Of a stretch of DNA of 31,371 nucleotides, positions 25,521 to 31,371 are shown one piece after another. Every line of letters starts with the position of its first letter. Positions within the stretch are counted from its first letter, which is position 1. Position numbers and translations under genes: made by a program. This DNA comes from Pseudomonadota bacterium (GTDB lineage Bacteria > SAR324 > XYD2-FULL-50-16 > JAHJRI01). The stretch spans positions 1-31,371 of the forward strand of contig JAKSDL010000005.1 of NCBI GenBank assembly GCA_022360105.1. The letters run 5' to 3'. The notes beneath the pieces are model-generated. The model was not told where the DNA came from, searched no databases, and saw nothing but the letters and a program-made list of their open reading frames with translations.

Positions 25521-25818
25521 TCGACTGCAACATCCTCTCTTCATTTTGAGATTGTTTGAGACCTCTTGATGCTTTCCAACATGTCGAATTCATAGACCAT
25601 CCAAAGCTTTTTTAGTGCACCCTATTCTTAGGTGAGGATGACGGACACTTGTTTATTTGGTAGGTTTTTACTCACGTTTCACCTCGATGATTTGAATTGC
25701 CTAATTTCTTGTTTAACCCCGGCAACAGCAAGAATTTGGAGACACCAAACTTAGAGGAAACAGCTTCAGCGTCTATCTGTCGACCCATCAACAGGTTAAT
25801 GATTCATAAGGAGAATTC
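25521..25818. other. intergenic region before the isomerase-kinase-regulator operon
   Basis: About 300 bases without a gene. It ends in a good ribosome site, AAGGAG at 25808-25813, five bases before the isomerase start. No clear promoter hexamers or terminator hairpin were recognised. Confidence 0.4.
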
Positions 25819-26403
25819 ATGGCTAAAAAAGTAGAGTTCTTTTTCGATTATATCAGCCCGGCAACCTATTTTGCTCATATGATCCTTCCAGATATTGTTG
25901 AACGAACAGGGGCGGAGATTGTTTACCGGCCCTTTCTGCTCGGAGGTGTATTCCATGCAACAGGAAACAGCTCCCCGATTTCCATTCCAGCCAAAGGCAA
26001 ATGGCTGATTGATGATTTGAACCGCTTTGCCAAAAGATACAACCTTTCTTTTGCCCTTAATCCGAATTTTCCGTTTAAAACAGTCGATCTGATGCGCGGT
26101 GCCATCTGGCTCCAAAAGCACGGAGACCTGAGACCGTATTCTGATGCCATGTTCAAAGCAGTCTGGGCTGAAAAGAAAAATCTGGCCGATGAAAAGGAAG
26201 TTGATAAGCTTTTAAGTGAGCTTTCCATAAATCCCGATGAATTCAGAGAGGCAGTTTCCCGCCAGGAAATCAAGGACGAATTGCGTTCAAATACTGAGGA
26301 GGCGGTTCAAAGAGGGGCATTTGGGGCACCAACTATGTTTGTCGGTGAGGAGATGTTTTGGGGGCAGGATCGTCTGGATTTCGTTGAAGAAGCTTTGAGC
26401 TAG
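25819..26403 (+). CDS. 2-hydroxychromene-2-carboxylate isomerase / DsbA-like oxidoreductase family protein
   Basis: A 194-residue thioredoxin-fold protein of the NahD/GST-kappa type. The N-terminus FFFDYISPATYFAH carries the Ser-Pro (S13-P14) that replaces the redox Cys pair and is the catalytic Ser in HCCA isomerases. The helical insert contains YRPFLLGGVF and NPNFPFKT, and the C-terminus has GAFGAPTMFVGEEMFWGQDRL. In characterised members it isomerises 2-hydroxychromene-2-carboxylate in naphthalene-type breakdown with glutathione; no aromatic pathway genes are near, so the substrate is unknown. The start has AAGGAG at proper spacing. The histidine kinase begins seven bases after its stop, so the three genes to 30571 look like one operon. 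It could modulate or report a redox/aromatic signal, which is only a guess. Confidence 0.85.
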   Translation: MAKKVEFFFDYISPATYFAHMILPDIVERTGAEIVYRPFLLGGVFHATGNSSPISIPAKGKWLIDDLNRFAKRYNLSFALNPNFPFKTVDLMRGAIWLQKHGDLRPYSDAMFKAVWAEKKNLADEKEVDKLLSELSINPDEFREAVSRQEIKDELRSNTEEAVQRGAFGAPTMFVGEEMFWGQDRLDFVEEALS

Positions 26404-26410
26404 GTAAACC

Positions 26411-29119
26411 ATGGCCCTGATACCCAATCTGTATAACGAAACTCTTGCCTCTCTTTCCTTTAAGGATCTGGCAGAAAGGCTCCAACAGGATCTGTCCGAT
26501 GTAGAAAGGATGGAAACGGAGTTAATGCGTCAGATTAAATACAATGGGCTAAAAGCTGACTTATGGAAAATTGCCGCTGGTGAAAAAGGCTCCGAATTGG
26601 ATCTGATCAATCATTTGCTGGATATGACTGGAAAGGTGGTAGATGTTTCCAAAGTCACTTATAACGAACTTCTGCCATCCGAAGATATATTCAGGCAAGT
26701 AGTATGCTGGGTTAAACCGGGCATCATGTCCATCGAATCGATCCTGATTTCGACCGATTTTGCTAAACTTTGTTTTCAGCAGGAAAAAATAGAAATTCCA
26801 AGCGATCTGACACCTGAATACAAACTGCAAATTCAGCAAAACATGGAGCAGACAGGAGACAAGTCTATCCTCATGGTTCCCTTCAGAGATGAAATTGGTG
26901 AACCCACCCGGTTTGTCTCCTTTTGCGATCAGGAATCGATAAGGGAATGGAACGAATTTGATGTGTCCATTTTACAGGAACTTATTCAGATCATTTCTCG
27001 GCAGATCAGGGAACATAGAAGAAATCTGGCACTGGAAACCAATATTAAAAAATATCAAGCCTATGTGGAGCAATCCAACAATATCATCTACACCATTTCA
27101 CCGGACGGTATTGTCACTTACGTTTCCCCCACCTGGACCGAAGCACTTGGGCATGACCCCGAGGAAATAATCGGACAACCTTTCACCTTGTTTTTACATG
27201 AGGATGATATCAAAGGTTCATGGGAAACTCTTCAGTCGACTCTAAACTCCAATGTGAAACAGACGGAGAGCACTTTTCGAATCAAACGCAAAGATGGATT
27301 ATGGCGGTGGTATGACACTAATTCCACTGTTTTCAAGGACGAATACGACAAAACGATCTCGCTGTTAGGGGTTGCCTATGACATCACCGATCGCATTGAA
27401 AACGAACAATTGTTGATTCAGGAAAGAAAACGTTTTTTTGGATTGATTGAAAACATCCCGACGGTTGTTATGGAGATTAATGATGCAGGGATTATTAACT
27501 TCGTCAACCAACGGGTGGAAACCGAAGCCGGTTTTGCCGCCAGCGACCTGGTAGGAAAACACTACCTGGAAGCCGGCCTGGTAGTCCCTGAATACCATAA
27601 GAAACTGGTAGATGCTTTTGAGAAATTAAAAACCGGCGGTGAGGTACAAGGACTGGAAATTGTGATGCTTTCAAAGGAGGAAGAGGAAATGTTCTTTGAA
27701 ATCAATGCCATTCCTCTGGAAAATAGAATCCTGGCAGCTATAACCAATATTACCGAAATCAAGCTTGCCTCCCAAAAGCTGAAAAAAGCCTACGATGAAT
27801 TGGAAATTCGTATACAAGAGCGAACCCGGCAGCTTCAGGACAAAAATCTGGAGCTCAACCAGGAAATAACAGAACGAAAAAAAATTGAAGAAGAACTGCG
27901 CGACTCCCGACAAAAACTTCATCTTGTGTTCAACACCATTCCCCATTCGATTTTCTGGAAAGACCGGCAATCGGTTTACCAGGGCTGCAACAGAAATTTT
28001 GCCAAAATCGCCGGGGTCAATTCACCGGAAGACATCATCGGTAAGACGGATCGTGATCTCCCCTGGACCGAAGAACAGGCTGAATCGTTTATTCAACTCG
28101 ATCAGCAAGTGATGGATAACAACAAATCCGAATCGCACATTATTGAGCAATTATTGCTGGCTGATGGCAGTACGGCCTGGACCAATACAACCAAAACGCC
28201 GCTATTAAATACCGGAGGCGACGTCATTGGCATGCTTGGTACCCTTGAAGACATTACTGAAGAACTGGAAATCAGAAAAAAGGAAAAAGTAAGAGAGCAA
28301 CAACTGGTTAAGGCCGACAAGATGATATCGTTGGGAATTCTGGTCGCAGGTGTTGCTCATGAAATAAACAATCCCAATCAATTCATCATGTCACACATTT
28401 CACCGTTAAAGCGGGTTTGCGATGAAGTCATGCCGATTCTTGAGAAATATAGCGCCGAGTATGGAGATTTCAGACTGGCGGGCATGAATTATTCACAAAT
28501 GAAGCAGCGGCTACCCACAATATTTGATAACTTGATGTCCGGTTCCCAGCGTATAAAAAATATTGTGGAAGAGCTTAGGGAGTATATCAGGGAGTATCCC
28601 TCGGAACGTGTGGAGTCGATACAGTTTAACAGCGTGGTAGAGTCAGCCCTGACCCTGCTTGAGAACCTGATCAAAAAATCAACCACAGCCTTTCGAGTAG
28701 ACTACGGAAAAGATTTGCCTTTTATTAAAGGGCACTACCAACAACTTGAGCAGGTAATAATCAACCTGGTTCAGAATGCCTGCCAGGCTTTGACCTCGCC
28801 TGATGAAGGCATATTTATCTCTACCTCTTACAATGACATTGAAAACACCATCATTTTCACCGTTGAAGATGAAGGCCCCGGAATACCCGATGAACAATTG
28901 GATCGGGTAACTGATCTTTTTTTTACAACCAAACGAGATATTGGCGGCATCGGCCTGGGATTAGCCATTTCGTCAAAAATAATCCTGGAACATGAAGGAA
29001 AAATGACCTTCTCGCCCGGTGAAAAAAAAGGGACAAAAGCGACAATCGTGCTGCCGCTTGAAAGGCAGGAAATCAGCAAAACAGAACTGCCAAAACTTTC
29101 TGCCAAACTTTTTACCTGA
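26411..29119 (+). CDS. sensor histidine kinase with three PAS domains
   Basis: A 902-residue soluble kinase. Residues 1-200 form a GAF-like sensor region without clear motifs. PAS domains lie at about 210-330, 335-450 and 495-620, with a coiled coil (about 450-490) before the third. The DHp helix has H650 in GVAHEINNPNQF, and the HATPase (about 760-885) has IINLVQNACQAL, DEGPGIP and GGIGLGLAISSK. No membrane helices are present. AGG seven bases before ATG 26411 supports the start, and the regulator gene follows 21 bases after the stop. It is the evident partner of the NtrC-type regulator, as in nitrogen, redox or envelope-stress pairs. The signal cannot be deduced. Confidence 0.9.
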   Translation: MALIPNLYNETLASLSFKDLAERLQQDLSDVERMETELMRQIKYNGLKADLWKIAAGEKGSELDLINHLLDMTGKVVDVSKVTYNELLPSEDIFRQVVCWVKPGIMSIESILISTDFAKLCFQQEKIEIPSDLTPEYKLQIQQNMEQTGDKSILMVPFRDEIGEPTRFVSFCDQESIREWNEFDVSILQELIQIISRQIREHRRNLALETNIKKYQAYVEQSNNIIYTISPDGIVTYVSPTWTEALGHDPEEIIGQPFTLFLHEDDIKGSWETLQSTLNSNVKQTESTFRIKRKDGLWRWYDTNSTVFKDEYDKTISLLGVAYDITDRIENEQLLIQERKRFFGLIENIPTVVMEINDAGIINFVNQRVETEAGFAASDLVGKHYLEAGLVVPEYHKKLVDAFEKLKTGGEVQGLEIVMLSKEEEEMFFEINAIPLENRILAAITNITEIKLASQKLKKAYDELEIRIQERTRQLQDKNLELNQEITERKKIEEELRDSRQKLHLVFNTIPHSIFWKDRQSVYQGCNRNFAKIAGVNSPEDIIGKTDRDLPWTEEQAESFIQLDQQVMDNNKSESHIIEQLLLADGSTAWTNTTKTPLLNTGGDVIGMLGTLEDITEELEIRKKEKVREQQLVKADKMISLGILVAGVAHEINNPNQFIMSHISPLKRVCDEVMPILEKYSAEYGDFRLAGMNYSQMKQRLPTIFDNLMSGSQRIKNIVEELREYIREYPSERVESIQFNSVVESALTLLENLIKKSTTAFRVDYGKDLPFIKGHYQQLEQVIINLVQNACQALTSPDEGIFISTSYNDIENTIIFTVEDEGPGIPDEQLDRVTDLFFTTKRDIGGIGLGLAISSKIILEHEGKMTFSPGEKKGTKATIVLPLERQEISKTELPKLSAKLFT

Positions 29120-29140
29120 AATCTGCACAAGGTTTGATTT

Positions 29141-30571
29141 ATGGAAGACATACTATACCCGGAACAACCAATTCTCCTGGTCGATGATGAGAAAGAGATA
29201 CTGGAAGGTAGTTGCTTCATGTTCGAGACTCATGGCATCAATAACATTGTAACTTGTCACGATAGCCGCGAGGTGATGTCTCTGATCGAAAAACAGAAGT
29301 TTTTGATTGTCCTGCTGGATCTGATGATGCCGCATATAACCGGGAAAGAACTTCTTGAGCAGATCAAGCAATCCCAACCTGAGCTGGAGGTTATGGTTTT
29401 AACCGGATTGAATGATATCAACACCGCCGTGTCCTGCATGAAACTGGGAGCTTTTGACTATTTAATGAAACCGGTGGAGGAACAGCGACTGGTGACTACC
29501 GTCAAAAGAGCTATTGAAAGGCAGGAGGAAAAAACAGAATTTCAAACCTTCAAGCAACTCGTTCTCAATGATGAACTGCGCCATCCGGAAGCGTTTGTCG
29601 ATATTATAACCAACAATAAATCCATTCGTTCCATTTTCCAATACGTAGAAGCCATATCCCGCTCCAATAAATCCGTTCTGATTACAGGAGCTTCAGGGGT
29701 GGGAAAGGAAGCAATGGCAAAGGCGGTTCACAAATTGAGCAGACCCGATTCCCCTTTTGTTTCCGTAAACATTGCCGGGCTGGATGACAATTTGTTTTCA
29801 GACACCTTGTTCGGCCATGTCAAAGGAGCATTCACCGGGGCCGATTCAAACAGACAAGGCTTAATCGAACGTGCAGCCGGTGGAACTCTCTTTTTGGATG
29901 AAATTGGCGATTTAAACATGGCCAGCCAGATTAAACTGCTGAGGTTGCTGGAAGACGGCGAATTTTTTCCGGTCGGCTCAGACATGCCAAAGGAATCCAC
30001 AGCAAGAATTGTAACGGCAACCAACCAGGACTTGCAGTCCTTAAGAGAAAAAGGAGAGTTTCGAACCGATCTTTATTACAGGCTCCAAACCCATCAAATA
30101 CACCTTCCCAATTTAAACGAACGCTTTGATGACCTGCCGATTTTGGTTGATCATTTTCTGGAAGAGGCAGCAAAAACACTGGGCAAGAAAAAACCAACAC
30201 CGCCCAAAGAGTTGATGCCATTGCTGACAACCTACCATTTCCCGGGTAACATTCGAGAATTGCAATCTATTTTGTTTGATGCTGTCAGCCACCATCAGTC
30301 AAAAGTGCTTTCCCTGGATCGCATTAAAGACCATATAGAAAAACACCGTAATCCTTCTGATCCAAAACAAACTCCAGTGGAAAAATCCCCCACACGCTTT
30401 GATGTTTTTGACCAAATCCCAACACTTAAAGAAGCCCGAATGTTATTGGTGGGAGAGGCTATGGAAAGAAGCAAGGGCAACATATCAATTGCCGCCCAGA
30501 TGCTGGGGATTTCCCGTTCCGGACTTAGCAAGCTGTTGAAAAGAACTGACAGTTCCGACTTGGAAGAATAA
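29141..30571 (+). CDS. NtrC-family sigma-54-dependent response regulator
   Basis: A 476-residue protein with three domains. A receiver (about 9-125) has D16, D17 and phospho-acceptor D60 in LLDLMMP, and K near 105 in YLMKP. An AAA+ domain has Walker A GASGVGKE, the sigma-54-contacting GAFTGA (229-234) and Walker B GGTLFLDEIGDL. A C-terminal Fis-type HTH (about 440-470) has SIAAQMLGISRSGLSKLLKR. The Walker A has Ala and Val where many members have Glu and Thr (GESGTGKE). It follows its kinase by 21 bases. Immediately downstream are repeated dyads and a sigma-54 promoter, so this regulator probably binds there and activates the lipoprotein unit. That link is inference. Confidence 0.93.
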   Translation: MEDILYPEQPILLVDDEKEILEGSCFMFETHGINNIVTCHDSREVMSLIEKQKFLIVLLDLMMPHITGKELLEQIKQSQPELEVMVLTGLNDINTAVSCMKLGAFDYLMKPVEEQRLVTTVKRAIERQEEKTEFQTFKQLVLNDELRHPEAFVDIITNNKSIRSIFQYVEAISRSNKSVLITGASGVGKEAMAKAVHKLSRPDSPFVSVNIAGLDDNLFSDTLFGHVKGAFTGADSNRQGLIERAAGGTLFLDEIGDLNMASQIKLLRLLEDGEFFPVGSDMPKESTARIVTATNQDLQSLREKGEFRTDLYYRLQTHQIHLPNLNERFDDLPILVDHFLEEAAKTLGKKKPTPPKELMPLLTTYHFPGNIRELQSILFDAVSHHQSKVLSLDRIKDHIEKHRNPSDPKQTPVEKSPTRFDVFDQIPTLKEARMLLVGEAMERSKGNISIAAQMLGISRSGLSKLLKRTDSSDLEE

Positions 30572-30578
30572 AAAACCG

Positions 30579-30608
30579 GTGACAAAAGTCACTCCGGGAC
30601 TTTTGTCA
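30579..30608. promoter_or_regulatory. upstream activator dyad site 1 (double)
   Basis: GTGACAAAAGTCAC (30579-30592) is a perfect GTGAC-N4-GTCAC inverted repeat. A second, shorter dyad GAC-TTTT-GTC (30598-30607) follows 17 bases later, centre to centre. Together 30580-30590 and 30598-30608 also form an 11-base hairpin with a seven-base loop that could double as a terminator for the regulator operon. It lies eight bases past the regulator stop codon. Confidence 0.6.
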
Positions 30609-30663
30609 AAATCAACTCAATCGCCTCCGCATAAGAGTTCGAAAGACTTTCCTACCCCCATCT

Positions 30664-30681
30664 CCGTGACGTTTGTCACGG
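30664..30681. promoter_or_regulatory. upstream activator dyad site 2
   Basis: CCGTGAC-GTTT-GTCACGG is a seven-base inverted repeat with the same GTGAC-N4-GTCAC core as site 1. Its centre is 87 bases from that of site 1 and about 76 bases upstream of the -24 element of the sigma-54 promoter, a usual enhancer distance. Confidence 0.6.
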
Positions 30682-30747
30682 GAGTTATCAAACGACAATA
30701 GCATGATTACCCTCATTATTTCAGGCAGATAAGCCTAAAACACCCCG

Positions 30748-30763
30748 TGGCACACCTTTAGCA
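30748..30763 (+). promoter_or_regulatory. sigma-54 (RpoN) -24/-12 promoter
   Basis: TGGCACACCTTTAGCA has the invariant GG and GC with ten bases between them and a full TGGCAC -24 block; only one base of the -12 TTGC block differs. The start would fall near 30774, leaving a leader of about 255 bases to the lipoprotein gene at 31029. Two dyad sites lie upstream and a sigma-54 activator gene is adjacent. Confidence 0.65.
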
Positions 30764-31028
30764 GAATCGAACTTGTCATTGATAACGAATTCTATAATTT
30801 TTTCTCCTCATATTATAGAAAGCTCGCAATTCGTGCGATAGATTCTAACTGTCAATTGCGAATAGTTGAAATCGTTAAAAACCGAAATAGTATTCTACCA
30901 AAGACACCTTCTTCGCAAGATGAAATTGGCTCGGTTATAAGGAAATGAAGTAACCGCATGTGTTACCACCAGTTAGTCATCCACCAGTAAAAAAAATAAC
31001 TCGCACACCATTTAAACGGAGAAGAACA

Positions 31029-31214
31029 ATGAAAAAGAACATCATAACTTTTATCACCTTGCTTTCGCTAGTTATGTTCGGAAGTTTGACGACCGGTTGT
31101 TCATCATCATCCACCAAAACAGTTGCTTCAAAAAAGAGAACACCCTGCATGACAACCAAACCGTCCAAGGTTGGTTTCTTAAAATACGTTTCGTGTGGAT
31201 TTTCCAAGCGATAA
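31029..31214 (+). CDS. small lipoprotein
   Basis: A 61-residue precursor. MKKN is followed by a hydrophobic stretch and a lipobox LTTGC with the lipidated Cys at residue 24, then Ser/Thr/Lys-rich sequence with two more Cys and no recognised domain. The start is ATG 31029 with GGAG (31018-31021) seven bases upstream; an in-frame upstream extension has no ribosome site and would bury the signal. The mature part is only about 38 residues. It lies downstream of the sigma-54 promoter and may be an activator target, for example in envelope stress. The next gene starts 33 bases later on the same strand. The lipoprotein prediction is good; its role is unknown. Confidence 0.65.
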   Translation: MKKNIITFITLLSLVMFGSLTTGCSSSSTKTVASKKRTPCMTTKPSKVGFLKYVSCGFSKR

Positions 31215-31247
31215 TATCGAAGTGTCTTCTTTTTTTGAGAATGTTTG

Positions 31248-31371
31248 ATGTTTTGGAAAATAATTCTGTCCAAGTTTGTCAAAAACAGGTTGACTTCCAG
31301 CGAACCGGACTTTGAACAGTTGGCAGAAGATTTAAGCCTGGACTATTTCAAAAGCTTTCTGGGTGATTGCG
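31248..31371 (+). CDS. N-terminal fragment of an unrecognised protein (cut by window end)
   Basis: An open frame from ATG 31248 to the window end gives 41 residues: a basic, partly hydrophobic start (MFWKIILSKFVKNR) and an acidic amphipathic stretch ending near FKSFLGD. Codon use and composition look coding, and the in-frame stop just upstream at 31236-31238 limits the start to ATG 31248 or TTG 31245. GAGA lies near 31237, a weak ribosome site. No family is recognisable from this much. It may share the sigma-54 transcript with the lipoprotein. Confidence 0.5.
   Translation, partial: MFWKIILSKFVKNRLTSSEPDFEQLAEDLSLDYFKSFLGDC

Overview
This window suggests a Gram-negative, aerobic-respiring bacterium with moderately low GC. 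It carries c-type cytochromes with membrane anchors, a Tat-type signal, lipoproteins and sigma-54 regulation. Alternative complex III, many PAS/GAF histidine kinases and degenerate intergenic repeats together resemble FCB-superphylum or Calditrichota/KSB1-type lineages. That placement is an impression from gene content only.

Left part (1-15.3 kb): an aerobic respiration locus. A long minus-strand run encodes alternative complex III (ActB, C, D, F, A), followed directly by a cbb3-type (C-family) oxidase: CcoN, then a CcoO subunit carrying an extra c-type heme domain. After a 0.45-kb array of degenerate palindromic repeats the same strand continues with CcoS, a heme-less CcoP-N-terminus-like subunit, an unrecognised one-helix protein, an ActE-like monoheme cytochrome and the copper ATPase CcoI. 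Converging on these from the plus strand are a FixH/YtkA-like periplasmic protein and a SafE/UreH-like membrane protein, both plausible oxidase copper-assembly factors. ActE sits inside the oxidase block and CcoN directly behind ActA. The simplest reading is one quinol-to-oxygen module: quinol is oxidised by ActB/C/F, electrons pass through ActA/ActE hemes to CcoO and then to the CcoN heme-CuB centre.

Middle part (15.4-25.5 kb): a doubtful GspE-N-like short ORF, an orphan GAF-PAS-GAF histidine kinase, a hypothetical protein with a possible PD-(D/E)XK motif, UDP-glucose 4-epimerase (GalE), a REC-PAS-PAS-PAS histidine kinase, and a RecB/Cas4-type nuclease fused to an XPD/DinG helicase.

Right part (25.8-31.4 kb): a tight plus-strand operon of a 2-hydroxychromene-2-carboxylate isomerase-like protein, a multi-PAS histidine kinase and an NtrC-class sigma-54 response regulator. 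Just beyond the regulator are GTGAC-N4-GTCAC dyads and a GG-N10-GC sigma-54 promoter pointing at a small lipoprotein gene and a further gene cut by the window end. This looks like a self-contained sensor/activator/target-promoter unit.

No rRNA, tRNA, CRISPR array, transposase or phage gene was recognised.
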